This document shows positions 52,682-61,755 of a DNA stretch of 64,000 bases, piece by piece; the first letter of the stretch is position 1; the number at the start of each line of letters is the position of its first letter. The notes below the pieces were generated by a model, which did no database searches, was not told where the DNA came from, and saw only the letters and a program-made list of their open reading frames with translations. Source of the stretch: an uncultured Oscillospiraceae bacterium. GTDB lineage: Bacteria; Bacillota; Clostridia; Oscillospirales; Ruminococcaceae. The position numbers were made by a program, and so were the translations under genes. The stretch lies in NCBI GenBank assembly GCA_934481385.1, contig CAKSPD010000005.1, forward strand, positions 62,001 to 126,000. The letters run 5' to 3'.

Positions 52682-53329
52682 TTATGCCTTTTTATATTTG
52701 AAAACACTTTTATATGCAAAGTTTGCTGACGGAAGAACAATACTAAGAAGCATAATATCAACAGGATATGTTACATTCTTCGGAAGTCTTGATGCCACAA
52801 ACCATGTCATAAACTGATTCATCATATTTTTATCGCCCAGTGATGTAAACACTGAAAAATCCTTGTTTACATAAAGCGAATAGATGAAGTATGAATTGAG
52901 CATCATATTGCATATCAGCACAACAAGGCCTCTTGCAAGCATAATTCTCAGTATGCTCATAACACTTCCCTTTATATCGCTTTTAGTGCATCTTATATCC
53001 GCTCTGTAAAGAATTATTCCATAGATAATTCCGGAAAGTATTACAACAAGTGAAAGTTCAATACTGTATCCTCTGGCAGATTTGTTGTCAATCAAAAAGC
53101 CGATTATATCAAGGGCGAATGTTGACATTCCGCATACCACAGGGCCGAAAAGCATTGCTATAATCGATATAGGCACGCATGTAAATACTATTCTTGCATC
53201 GGCTGTAATGTTTATGCCCAGTGAGCGTATTGCAACAGCAAGTGCAAGAAGCATACCCGTTACGGTTATGGTTCTGATTTCTCCGAGTGATTTTGCGGAG
53301 TCGGTGAATTTGGAAAAAAAGCTCTTCAT
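52682..53329 (-). CDS. folT: ECF transporter S component, folate type
   Basis: This 215-residue membrane protein has about six helices. The opening region TVTGMLLALAVAIRSLGINI carries an ALxxA-like helix for contact with the EcfT module, and FTCVPISIIAMLFGPVVCG is a substrate-binding segment of the FolT branch. It should capture folate for the shared ECF energising module, which is not in the window. The substrate is supported mainly by the THF riboswitch directly upstream. Ribosome site AAGGAGGT, 6 bases before the ATG. Confidence 0.88.
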   Translation of the reverse strand: MKSFFSKFTDSAKSLGEIRTITVTGMLLALAVAIRSLGINITADARIVFTCVPISIIAMLFGPVVCGMSTFALDIIGFLIDNKSARGYSIELSLVVILSGIIYGIILYRADIRCTKSDIKGSVMSILRIMLARGLVVLICNMMLNSYFIYSLYVNKDFSVFTSLGDKNMMNQFMTWFVASRLPKNVTYPVDIMLLSIVLPSANFAYKSVFKYKKA

Positions 53330-53335
53330 AAAAAT

Positions 53336-53381
53336 ACCTCCTTAATTATGTGAGCCGTGCCTTATACATAATCAAAGAGGT
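53336..53381 (-). promoter_or_regulatory. Expression-platform hairpin masking the folT ribosome site
   Basis: On the minus strand 53366-53381 and 53336-53351 form a 16-bp stem with two G-U pairs and a 14-base loop. The downstream arm contains AAGGAGGT, so the hairpin would block translation. Confidence 0.7.
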
Positions 53382-53408
53382 GTTAAAAAGAGTTTCTTCG
53401 GTTATATA

Positions 53409-53508
53409 TTCAGCGGGATGCGAAAACTGTACCGCAAGCATTTTATGCTTTTCGTACAACGGCAACTCCCCGTCCGTTGTCACTTCACGCACAGTTTTCT
53501 ACTCTGAT
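53409..53508 (-). promoter_or_regulatory. Tetrahydrofolate riboswitch (folT motif)
   Basis: On the minus strand the conserved blocks of the THF riboswitch appear in order: AGAGTAG, GTGCGTGAAGTGA, GACGGGGAGTTGCCG, GCGGTACAGTTTTCGCATCCCGC. Its position 80 bases upstream of an ECF S component fits the known association. It should sense reduced folates and shut down folT through the ribosome-site hairpin. Confidence 0.88.
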
Positions 53509-53528
53509 GATGATTGAAAAAATTTATC

Positions 53529-54491
53529 TTAAAGGGCAAGCTGTTCAGCAATTGTGTGAAGCTCGTCCTCATAAGGCTTTTTCATACTGAGTGCTTCCTG
53601 AATGTCGAAGTCAACAACTTCATCTTTCTGGATACCAACAACTCTGTTGCCTATACCCTGTTCAAGAAGCTGTACAGCATAATAACCCATTTTTGTAGCA
53701 AGAACTCTATCTCTGAGAGTTGGTGAACCGCCTCTCTGAACGTGGCCGAGTATAGTAGCTCTTGATTCGATATGAGTTTTTTCCTGAATAATCTGAGCGA
53801 TTTCGTTTGCATGTCCAACGCCTTCTGAAACTATTATAATAAAGTTTTCCTTGCCATGCTTTTTAGTTTCAAGCATTTTCTTTGCAATTGCATCGAGGTC
53901 ATAAGGTCTTTCCTTAGTAATAATTTCGATTGCACCGCAGGCGATACCTGTATTAACAGCAATATAACCTGCATTTCTGCCCATAACTTCAACAACACTG
54001 CATCTGTCGTGTGACTGTGAAGTATCACGGAGCTTGTCAACCATTTCCATAGCAGTATTCATAGCAGTATCGTAGCCTATTGTGTAATCTGTGCAGGCAA
54101 TATCATTGTCGATAGTTCCCGGAAGTCCAACGCAGAGAATACCCTTTGCAGAAAGGTCAGCAGCACCTCTGAATGAGCCGTCACCGCCGATAACAACAAT
54201 ACCCTCAAGACCAAGTTTTTCACATGTTTCCTTAGCCTTGTCAACGCCTTCTTCAGTTCTGAATTCAGGACATCTTGCAGTAAAGAGCATAGTACCGCCT
54301 CTATGAATAATATCAGAAACGCTTCTTGCATTCATTTCAAATATATCACCGTTAATAAGACCTACATATCCTCTGCGGATACCATAAACCTCCATACCCT
54401 TGCTCATAGCAGCTCTTGCAACAGCTCTTATAGCAGCATTCATTCCCGGAGCATCGCCACCGCTTGTTAAAATACCAATCTTCTTTATCAT
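53529..54491 (-). CDS. pfkA: ATP-dependent 6-phosphofructokinase
   Basis: PfkA phosphorylates fructose-6-phosphate. The protein opens with KKIGILTSGGDAPGMNAAIR. It has VVIGGDGSFRGA, the catalytic TIDNDI (Asp), MGRNAGYIA and LGHVQRGGSP. The Gly at GGDGSF marks the ATP rather than PPi form. It is 320 residues long. The ATG at 54491 is chosen because GGAG is 9 bases upstream and it matches the family N-terminus. An ATG five codons earlier is less likely. It has its own promoter behind dnaE. Confidence 0.95.
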   Translation of the reverse strand: MIKKIGILTSGGDAPGMNAAIRAVARAAMSKGMEVYGIRRGYVGLINGDIFEMNARSVSDIIHRGGTMLFTARCPEFRTEEGVDKAKETCEKLGLEGIVVIGGDGSFRGAADLSAKGILCVGLPGTIDNDIACTDYTIGYDTAMNTAMEMVDKLRDTSQSHDRCSVVEVMGRNAGYIAVNTGIACGAIEIITKERPYDLDAIAKKMLETKKHGKENFIIIVSEGVGHANEIAQIIQEKTHIESRATILGHVQRGGSPTLRDRVLATKMGYYAVQLLEQGIGNRVVGIQKDEVVDFDIQEALSMKKPYEDELHTIAEQLAL

Positions 54492-54569
54492 GTTAAATAT
54501 CTCCATTCTGCCTTACGGCATTATTAAACCTAAAAGTAAAATAGACAGTAAAAAACTTTCATCTATTAT

Positions 54570-54597
54570 ATTTTACTACATTTATAGATTTTGTCAA
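54570..54597 (-). promoter_or_regulatory. Promoter of pfkA
   Basis: On the minus strand TTGACA (54592-54597), a 16-base spacer and TAAAAT (54570-54575). Confidence 0.7.
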
Positions 54598-54633
54598 GTA
54601 GTTTTGAATTATTTTATATTTATTTAATCCTTA

Positions 54634-57600
54634 TTATCTTTTTATAAGACCTATACGGTCATATGATATATATTGTTTTAAATCTGAGAGCAGATTCTTG
54701 TCAGCCGAAACGGAAAAATGAGTTTTAGGTGAAATCATTTTTTTCAAATCGGTAAGATAAATGACTACCGGACAGCTTCCTGTATGTTCTGAAAAAGCAT
54801 TCTGAACAGTTCTGAATATATCAAGTTCTTCTGAACTCAGTTTTATGCAGAGTGACATTCCTGATACAAGCATATCAGTATTTTTTTCCGCACTGAAAAT
54901 TTCATCACATATTATTCCTGAATATCCGTTGCGGGATAACTTATGAGCCTTTATAAGCAGTATGGAATTTTCAAAAATTTCCTGTGCAGATTTTCTGTAA
55001 ACATCGGAAAATACCGTTGCATCAGCCTCGCCTGATTCGTCCTCAATTTTCAGAAAACACATTCTGTTTCCGCTTTTGTCGGTATGTGTTTTTACTCCCT
55101 TTACCATACAGACAATATTCAGTTTATCATTATTCAGAATATTTTCAATATCTTTGATTCTGCGTGTTTTAAAATATATTTTCAGATATTCATATTCATC
55201 AAGCGGAGAACCTGAAAGATAAAAGCCTGTTGATTCTTTTTCAAGTTCAAAAAGTTTTTTTCTGCTGTATTCTTCAGCAGGTTTTATCTGTAAATCTGGT
55301 TCTGTATCTGCCGTAATATCAAGAAAATTAAGCTGTCCCTCAATACTGCTGTAATTCTTTTCAGAAACAGATTTCATAACAGCCTCATAGTTTTCAAGCA
55401 TCTGATGACGATTAAGGTCAAGATTATCAAAAACTCCTGCCTTTATCATATTTTCAACAGCAAGCCTGTTCATATTCCTGCCTGAATTTCTTTCGCAGAA
55501 GTTGCGGAAACTTGTATAAATTCCATTCTTGTTTCTTTCTTCGGCAATACTTTCCGCAAGCAGACTTCCCACATTGTTTATAACAAGAAGTCCGAAATAT
55601 ATGCAGTTGTTATATTCTGAAAATCCTGCTGAACTTATATTTATATCAGGACGCCTTATTTCTATTCCTGCTGAACGGCATACAGATATATATTCCATAA
55701 GCTTTGAAGTATTTGACATAACACTTGACATAAGCGATGACATATACTCCTTGAAATAATGACATTTCAGATATGCTGTCTGATATGAAATAATCGCATA
55801 TGATGCTCCATGTGAACGGTTAAAGGCATATGATGCAAAACCTGCCATTTCAGTAAATATACTTTCAGCAGTATACGGAGAAATTCCGTTTTTCATTGCA
55901 CCTTTTATAAAGCTGTCTTTTTCCCTCATCATTTCATCATGATTTTTATGGCTTATAGCTCTCCTGAGTATATCCGCATGAGCATATGAAAAACCTGCAA
56001 GCTTTCGGCATATTTCCATAACCTGTTCCTGATAGAGCATACACCCGTATGTGCTTTTCAGTATGCTTTCAAGCATAGGGTGCTTATATGTAACTTTTTC
56101 AGGATTTTTACAGCTTTCAAGATATTTCTGTATAGAACCCATAGTTCCGGGGCGATAGAGCGAAAGTATTACAATTATATCTTCTATGCTTTTTGGTCTG
56201 ATATTTATTACAAGCTTTTTAATTCCACTGCTTTCAAGCTGAAAAACACCTTCAACTCCTCCTGCTGACAGCATATCATATACTTCCTTGTCATCAACAG
56301 GAATTTTCAGAATATCAAAATCAGGATTATGATTTTTTATCTGTCTTACAGTATCGTTTATTACAGTAAGATTTCTGAGTCCGAGCAAATCCATTTTAAG
56401 AAGTCCAAGACTTTCAATATCCTTTTTAGTATACTGGACAGCAATCATATTATTGTTTTTATGCAAAGGTACAATTTCATTGAGCTTTACAGATGATATA
56501 ACAACACCCGCAGCATGAGTTGCTGTATGACGTGGCATACCTTCAATACGCTTTGCCATATCAATAAGCTTTTTTACATCTTTATCAGAATTATAAAGCT
56601 CTGAAAGTTCAGGAATATTTTTAAGTGCATCATCAAGTCTGTCATAATCACTGACAAGTTTTGCAACTTTGTCACAGAGATTTGCGGATATATTCAATGC
56701 CTTTCCCATATCCCTTACTGCCATTCTTGATTTAAATGTATCAAATGCTGTAATTTCCGCAACATTATCCTCACCGTAACGGCTTATTATATATTCCTTT
56801 ACTCTCTGACGCTTTTCAACGCAGAAATCTATATCAAAATCCGGCATTGTTTTTCTTTCGGGATTAAGAAATCTTTCAAAAATAAGATTATATTTTATCG
56901 GGTCAACATCAGTTATTCCTATGCAGTATGCACACAGACTTCCTGCACCTGAACCTCTGCCGACTCCTGTCGGTATATCGTGGCTTTTTGCATATCTGAC
57001 AAAATCCCATACTATCAGATAATAATCAACATAATTCATCTTGATTATAACGCCTATTTCATATTCAAGTCTTCTGATAATTTCAGAATCAGGATTTTTT
57101 CCGTAACGTTTATACATTCCGGCAGTACAGAGAGTTTTAAAAAACTTATTATTATCATCTACGCCGAATCTCGTAAACTTCGGAATCTGTATTTTACCGA
57201 ATTCAAAATCAAACTGACATCTTTCAGCAATGCGTGAAGAATTTAAAATAACGTCCTCATGATTTCTGAAAAGTGAATACATCTCCTCTGTTGATTTGAC
57301 ATAGTATTCAGAATTTTCATAATTCTTAACCAGAGCCTTATTTTTCTGAAATCCTTTCAGAAGATTATGTACCGCACTGTCCTCTTTTGTTATATAATGA
57401 CAGTCATTTGTTGCAACAGCAGGTATTTTCGTTTCATATGAAAGGCGGAAAAGTTTCTGAATTATACTCATTTCATCAGAAGTTCCATGATTCTGAATTT
57501 CTATGAAATAATCCTCACCGAAAATATTTCTGTATTTTTCAGCAGTAAGCTTTGCTCCTGAATAATCACCGTCAAGAAGTTTCCGGCATATCTCACCTGA

Positions 57601-58023
57601 CATACAGCCTGAAAGACATATCAGACCTTCATGATATTTTTCAAGCAGTTCAATATCTATGCGTGGTCTGATATAAAATCCCTCTGTATTCGCAAGGGAA
57701 ACCATTTTTATAAGATTTTTATATCCTGTCTGATTTTTGCAGATGAGCGTTATATGATATGAAACAGAATCTTTTTTAAAATCGTGGTCAGTACGGTTCC
57801 GGCAGGCAACATATGCCTCACAGCCGATAATTGCCTTTATGCCGTTTTCCTTTGCCTTTTTATAAAATTCAACTGCACCGTACATACAACCGCTGTCCGT
57901 TACTGCAACAGCAGTCTGCCCGAGATTTTTTATATGCTCAAAAAGTTTGTCCGTACGGCATACGCCGTCAAGCAGACTGTATTCAGTATGAAGATGAAGA
58001 TGTACAAAATCACTTCTGTTCAT
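54634..58023 (-). CDS. dnaE: DNA polymerase III alpha subunit, DnaE type
   Basis: This 1129-residue C-family polymerase has an N-terminal PHP domain (FVHLHLHTEYSLLDG). The palm contains GVGRGSGAGSLCAYCIGIT and MPDFDIDFC, with the catalytic Asp pair, and the fingers contain YQEQVMEICRKLAGF. The little-finger HhH region follows, and then an OB domain near the C-terminus (LNIVCMVKGVKTHTDKSG). Gram-positive bacteria use DnaE beside PolC. Its start overlaps the end of whiA by 14 bases, so the two are co-expressed. Confidence 0.95.
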   Translation of the reverse strand: MNRSDFVHLHLHTEYSLLDGVCRTDKLFEHIKNLGQTAVAVTDSGCMYGAVEFYKKAKENGIKAIIGCEAYVACRNRTDHDFKKDSVSYHITLICKNQTGYKNLIKMVSLANTEGFYIRPRIDIELLEKYHEGLICLSGCMSGEICRKLLDGDYSGAKLTAEKYRNIFGEDYFIEIQNHGTSDEMSIIQKLFRLSYETKIPAVATNDCHYITKEDSAVHNLLKGFQKNKALVKNYENSEYYVKSTEEMYSLFRNHEDVILNSSRIAERCQFDFEFGKIQIPKFTRFGVDDNNKFFKTLCTAGMYKRYGKNPDSEIIRRLEYEIGVIIKMNYVDYYLIVWDFVRYAKSHDIPTGVGRGSGAGSLCAYCIGITDVDPIKYNLIFERFLNPERKTMPDFDIDFCVEKRQRVKEYIISRYGEDNVAEITAFDTFKSRMAVRDMGKALNISANLCDKVAKLVSDYDRLDDALKNIPELSELYNSDKDVKKLIDMAKRIEGMPRHTATHAAGVVISSVKLNEIVPLHKNNNMIAVQYTKKDIESLGLLKMDLLGLRNLTVINDTVRQIKNHNPDFDILKIPVDDKEVYDMLSAGGVEGVFQLESSGIKKLVINIRPKSIEDIIVILSLYRPGTMGSIQKYLESCKNPEKVTYKHPMLESILKSTYGCMLYQEQVMEICRKLAGFSYAHADILRRAISHKNHDEMMREKDSFIKGAMKNGISPYTAESIFTEMAGFASYAFNRSHGASYAIISYQTAYLKCHYFKEYMSSLMSSVMSNTSKLMEYISVCRSAGIEIRRPDINISSAGFSEYNNCIYFGLLVINNVGSLLAESIAEERNKNGIYTSFRNFCERNSGRNMNRLAVENMIKAGVFDNLDLNRHQMLENYEAVMKSVSEKNYSSIEGQLNFLDITADTEPDLQIKPAEEYSRKKLFELEKESTGFYLSGSPLDEYEYLKIYFKTRRIKDIENILNNDKLNIVCMVKGVKTHTDKSGNRMCFLKIEDESGEADATVFSDVYRKSAQEIFENSILLIKAHKLSRNGYSGIICDEIFSAEKNTDMLVSGMSLCIKLSSEELDIFRTVQNAFSEHTGSCPVVIYLTDLKKMISPKTHFSVSADKNLLSDLKQYISYDRIGLIKR

Positions 58024-58930
58024 TTTTTTCGCTCCGTATCTGCTTTGCCATATCTGATATTTTTTTCAGTCTGTGATTGACTCCTGAACGGCTTATGGGA
58101 TTTTCAAGGCTTTCGCCTATCTCTCTTAAAGTCATATCGGAATTGTTAAGCCTTATCATTGCAACTTCTCTTAATTCAGGCGGAATATTTTCAAGACCGA
58201 TTTCTCTGTCAACAGTAAGTATATCGTCCGTCTGACTTATAGAGGCATTAACAGTTTTTGAAATATTTGCAGTATCGCAGTTGCACATTCTGTTTGCTCT
58301 GTTACGCAGATTTTTTTCTATTTTGACATTCATAATTTCGAGGGTGCATTGTCTTGCTCCCATATATGTGAGAACATCTTCTATTGATTCGCTGTCTTTA
58401 AGGTAAACTATAAAAGTATTTCTGCGTTTTGAAATTTTAGCTTTAGCTCCGAGTTTAAGAAGTATATCAAGAATAATTTCCGCTTTGGCTTCTGCTGATG
58501 ATTTAAATTCAAGATGATATTCCTTTTCCGGACTGCTGACACTTCCGCATATTATAAAAGCTCCCGCAAGAAATGCACATTTAAGGTTACGGCTCACGAG
58601 AATTTTTTCACGTTTTTCCGTTTCGTAAAAGCTGAATATCTGCGAAAGCTCACTGCTGTTCCTTATACTGAACGAATAGAGCAGAGAATTTCTTATTTTC
58701 TTTTCGGGATTTTTTTCAGGAATTATTTTTCCTTTGAAAAGTTCATTGAAAAGTTTTTCAGTAAAGCTTATTATATCAGAATTTTCACTCTGAATTGTTA
58801 TAATATCGGTACTCATTTTTTTACCGTAGAGAAGTATTCCGTAAAGACATGCAAATTTTCTTTCATCATTCTTTTCAATAAATGAGAATATTTCTTTTTT
58901 TACGTCATTTGAAAAGGATATGAAAATCAC
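58010..58930 (-). CDS. whiA: DNA-binding protein WhiA
   Basis: WhiA influences cell division and chromosome segregation in Firmicutes and is a sporulation regulator in actinomycetes. The protein has the LAGLIDADG-like N-terminal domain (AFLAGAFIICGSV, about residue 118) and the C-terminal helix-turn-helix LREIGESLENPISRSGVNHRL. The first possible start is GTG at 58930, which is too close to GGGAG. The family N-terminus M-SFSxxVK aligns with an ATA codon 9 bases further on, placed 8 bases after GGGAG. I keep GTG but flag the uncertainty. It follows rapZ by 4 bases. Confidence 0.92.
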   Translation of the reverse strand: MIFISFSNDVKKEIFSFIEKNDERKFACLYGILLYGKKMSTDIITIQSENSDIISFTEKLFNELFKGKIIPEKNPEKKIRNSLLYSFSIRNSSELSQIFSFYETEKREKILVSRNLKCAFLAGAFIICGSVSSPEKEYHLEFKSSAEAKAEIILDILLKLGAKAKISKRRNTFIVYLKDSESIEDVLTYMGARQCTLEIMNVKIEKNLRNRANRMCNCDTANISKTVNASISQTDDILTVDREIGLENIPPELREVAMIRLNNSDMTLREIGESLENPISRSGVNHRLKKISDMAKQIRSEKNEQK

Positions 58931-58934
58931 TCCC

Positions 58935-59807
58935 TTAATTTTTTCTTTCCTTTGTTATATCACGATGATATTTCTGAACCCTGTAACCCTTTGAGGTAAG
59001 GTATTCAGCCATAAGTTCCGCAAATGTTATTGAACGGTGTTTTCCTCCCGTACAGCCGAATGAAATTACAATCTGACTTTTTCCCTCTCTTATATAGAGA
59101 GGAAGAAGAAAATCAATAAGGTCCTGAAGTTTCTGCATAAGTATTTTTGACTGTTCAAAACTCATAACATAATCTCTTACGCAGGCATCACAGCCTGTAC
59201 GGTTTTTGAGTTCAGGTATATAAAAAGGATTAGGCAGACATCTGACATCAAAGACAAGGTCTGATTCTATTGATGCTCCGTATTTGAATCCGAAAGATGT
59301 AACCTTTACTGCTATTGAATCGGAAATATTTTCAAGAAAAAGATTTCTTATCTGTTCTTTAAGCTGATTAGTTGAAAGATATGAAGTTTCAATATAATAA
59401 TCAGCTATTTCACGGAGCTGTGAAAGCTGTCGTGATTCATAGCTTATAGCCTCCTGAAGATTTCCGTTGAATTTTTCAGCAAGAGGGTGTTTTCTTCTTG
59501 TTTCCTTATATCTTTTTATAAGGACTTCTTCCGTTGCATCTATAAAAACAACTTTTACATCAATATCATTTTCTTTTTTTATATTCTGCCACGCTTTAAG
59601 GATTTCAAGAAACATATCTCCGGAACGCATATCAACTGCAACAGCAACCTTGTTTATTGACTCCTTTGAATGACGGCATACATCAACAAATTTTGTTATC
59701 AGTGAGGGCGGAATATTATCAATGCAGTAATATCCTATATCCTCCATAACGTCCATTACTGCTGATTTTCCAGAACCCGACATTCCGGTTACGATAAGCA
59801 AATTCAT
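58935..59807 (-). CDS. rapZ: RNase adapter / nucleotide-binding protein RapZ (YvcJ)
   Basis: This 290-residue P-loop protein opens with LLIVTGMSGSGKSAVMDVMED (Walker A). It has CIDNIPPSLI, KVVFIDATEEVLIKRYKETRR and a C-terminal SFGCTGGKHRSITFAE, the typical RapZ/YvcJ pattern. It binds nucleotides and small sugars. In Bacillus the usual order is yvcJ-yvcK-whiA; here yvcK is absent and whiA follows directly. It starts 12 bases after murB. Confidence 0.94.
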   Translation of the reverse strand: MNLLIVTGMSGSGKSAVMDVMEDIGYYCIDNIPPSLITKFVDVCRHSKESINKVAVAVDMRSGDMFLEILKAWQNIKKENDIDVKVVFIDATEEVLIKRYKETRRKHPLAEKFNGNLQEAISYESRQLSQLREIADYYIETSYLSTNQLKEQIRNLFLENISDSIAVKVTSFGFKYGASIESDLVFDVRCLPNPFYIPELKNRTGCDACVRDYVMSFEQSKILMQKLQDLIDFLLPLYIREGKSQIVISFGCTGGKHRSITFAELMAEYLTSKGYRVQKYHRDITKERKN

Positions 59808-59819
59808 GAAAATTCCTCC

Positions 59820-60734
59820 TTATAATTCCCCTATTATCAGCGGTTCAAGCTCAAGGGAATACCCTGTTTTTTCCTTTACAATAGTTTTAACCTTTTCACA
59901 CAGTTCAATTACATCACTGCATGTTGCATTTCCTTTATTTATTACAAATCCGCAATGCTTTGTGCTTACTTCCGCATCACCGCAGGAAAGTCCTTTAAGA
60001 CCGCACCGATCTATAAGCAGAGAGGCATAACTTCCCTGAGGTCTTTTGAATGTACTGCCTGCACTTGCATATTCAAGAGGCTGTTTTTCCCTGCGTCTGC
60101 CGATACATTCATTCATAGCGGATTTGATTTCTTCAGGATTTCCTTTTTTAAGACATAATGTTGCTGACAGTATTATTGATTTGTTTTCGGAAAAAATACT
60201 GTGCCTGTAAGAAAGTTTCATATCTTTCTTTAATATTGTGCAGATATTTCCGTTTTCATCAAGATACTGTGCTGATTCGATAATATCCGAAATTTCAGAA
60301 CCATAAGCTCCCGCATTCATAAACAAAGCTCCGCCGATTGTTCCGGGGATACCATAAAGATTTTCCATTCCTGAAAGACCTTTTTTCTGAACCTCTGTGC
60401 ATACAGCAGAAAGCCTTGCACCTGACTGACAGACTATTTTTTCTCCGTTTATCTCTATATCAGAAAAATCACTGCCGAAAAGAAGAACTATTCCGTTATA
60501 TCCCTTATCAGAAACTATTATATTGCTTCCCTTTCCTATTACAGTATATCTGATACTGTTTTTCTTCAGAAAGGATACAAGACAGATTACTGATTTCACA
60601 CTGTTTACGCTTATAAGGGCATCGCATTTTCCGCCTATTTTAAAAGTATTGTATTCTTTCAGACTGCACTCCGGTATAAAAGTGCAGTCAAGCTTAATGC
60701 AAAGGTCTGATAATTCTTTTATATATGTTAGCAT
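59820..60734 (-). CDS. murB: UDP-N-acetylenolpyruvoylglucosamine reductase
   Basis: MurB is an FAD/NADPH enzyme that makes UDP-N-acetylmuramic acid for peptidoglycan. It has NTFKIGGKCDALISV, VIGKGSNIIVSDKGYNG, GMENLYGIPGTIGGALFMNAGAYG, the active-site SAGSTFKRPQG and a late Glu in SLELEPLIIGE. The lack of the extra loop marks it as type II. Length 304. Ribosome site AAGGAG. It lies between hprK and rapZ in the same operon. Confidence 0.96.
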   Translation of the reverse strand: MLTYIKELSDLCIKLDCTFIPECSLKEYNTFKIGGKCDALISVNSVKSVICLVSFLKKNSIRYTVIGKGSNIIVSDKGYNGIVLLFGSDFSDIEINGEKIVCQSGARLSAVCTEVQKKGLSGMENLYGIPGTIGGALFMNAGAYGSEISDIIESAQYLDENGNICTILKKDMKLSYRHSIFSENKSIILSATLCLKKGNPEEIKSAMNECIGRRREKQPLEYASAGSTFKRPQGSYASLLIDRCGLKGLSCGDAEVSTKHCGFVINKGNATCSDVIELCEKVKTIVKEKTGYSLELEPLIIGEL

Positions 60735-60759
60735 TTTTATCTCCTTATGCGAGAATTAA

Positions 60760-61719
60760 TTAAAAAGTATCATAGCTCTTGATTGTTTCCTTGCTGTCGG
60801 AATCCATTCCAAGACGGTCAAGAAGTTCCTGAGCAGCATTATATCCCATTTTTTTCTGTCTGTTGTTCATAGCAGCTACTTCAAGGATAACTGCAAGATT
60901 TCTGCCGGGCTTTACAGGTATTGTAAGGGACGGAATTTTTACTCCGAGAATTGAGATAAATTCTGTATCAACACCCATTCTGTCATAAATCTTTTCAGGG
61001 TCCCATTGTTCCATTTCAACTATAAGGTCAATTTTTTCAGTCATCTTGATAGCACCCATACCGAAAAGACGTCTTGCATTTATAATTCCTATGCCACGAA
61101 GTTCAAGAAAATGTCTGATATTATCAGGAGAACTTCCGACAAGGCTTATATTTGATACTTTCTTGATTTCAACGGCATCATCTGCAACAAGTCTGTGACC
61201 TCTTTTTACAAGTTCAATAGCTGTTTCACTTTTTCCTACACCGCTTTCACCTGTTATGAAAACACCTTCGCCATAGATTTCAATGAGAACGCCATGACGG
61301 GTAATTCTCGGAGCAAGATTAAGATTGAGAAATGCAATAAGACTTGCCATAAATGCAGATGTGCTTTCCTTTGAACGCAGAAGCGGAACTTCAAATTCCT
61401 TTGCAAATTCAAGCATTTCAGGGAAAGCAGGAAGTTCTCTTGCAATGATGAGAGCAGGAATTTTATATGACATAAGTGTTTTCAGTCTGTCATATCTTGT
61501 TTTTTCATCAAGTGTTGAAAGATAAGCAAATTCCATTTTTCCGACAATCTGTATTCTTTCGGGATTGAAATATTCATAAAATCCCATAAGCTGAAAGCCC
61601 GGTCTGTTTACTTCATTTTCCTCAACAAGTATTTTATCTGTTTCACCGGGGGTATATATTACCTCAAGTGAAAGTTCATCAATTATTTTTTTCAATGAAA
61701 CATTAAATTTATCTGCCAT
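60760..61719 (-). CDS. hprK: HPr kinase/phosphorylase
   Basis: HprK phosphorylates Ser46 of HPr and so controls carbon catabolite repression with CcpA. The catalytic domain shows Walker A FITGESGVGKSETAIELV (about residue 153), HRLVADDAVEI and the family signature ELRGIGIINARRLFG. The C-terminus is MNNRQKKMGYNAAQELLDRL. The N-terminal MurF-like domain is present; total 319 residues. First gene of hprK-murB-rapZ-whiA-dnaE. The ATG is preceded by AAGGAG. Confidence 0.96.
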   Translation of the reverse strand: MADKFNVSLKKIIDELSLEVIYTPGETDKILVEENEVNRPGFQLMGFYEYFNPERIQIVGKMEFAYLSTLDEKTRYDRLKTLMSYKIPALIIARELPAFPEMLEFAKEFEVPLLRSKESTSAFMASLIAFLNLNLAPRITRHGVLIEIYGEGVFITGESGVGKSETAIELVKRGHRLVADDAVEIKKVSNISLVGSSPDNIRHFLELRGIGIINARRLFGMGAIKMTEKIDLIVEMEQWDPEKIYDRMGVDTEFISILGVKIPSLTIPVKPGRNLAVILEVAAMNNRQKKMGYNAAQELLDRLGMDSDSKETIKSYDTF

Positions 61720-61755
61720 AGAAATTCTCCTTTTAACTTATGCCGAAACATAAAT

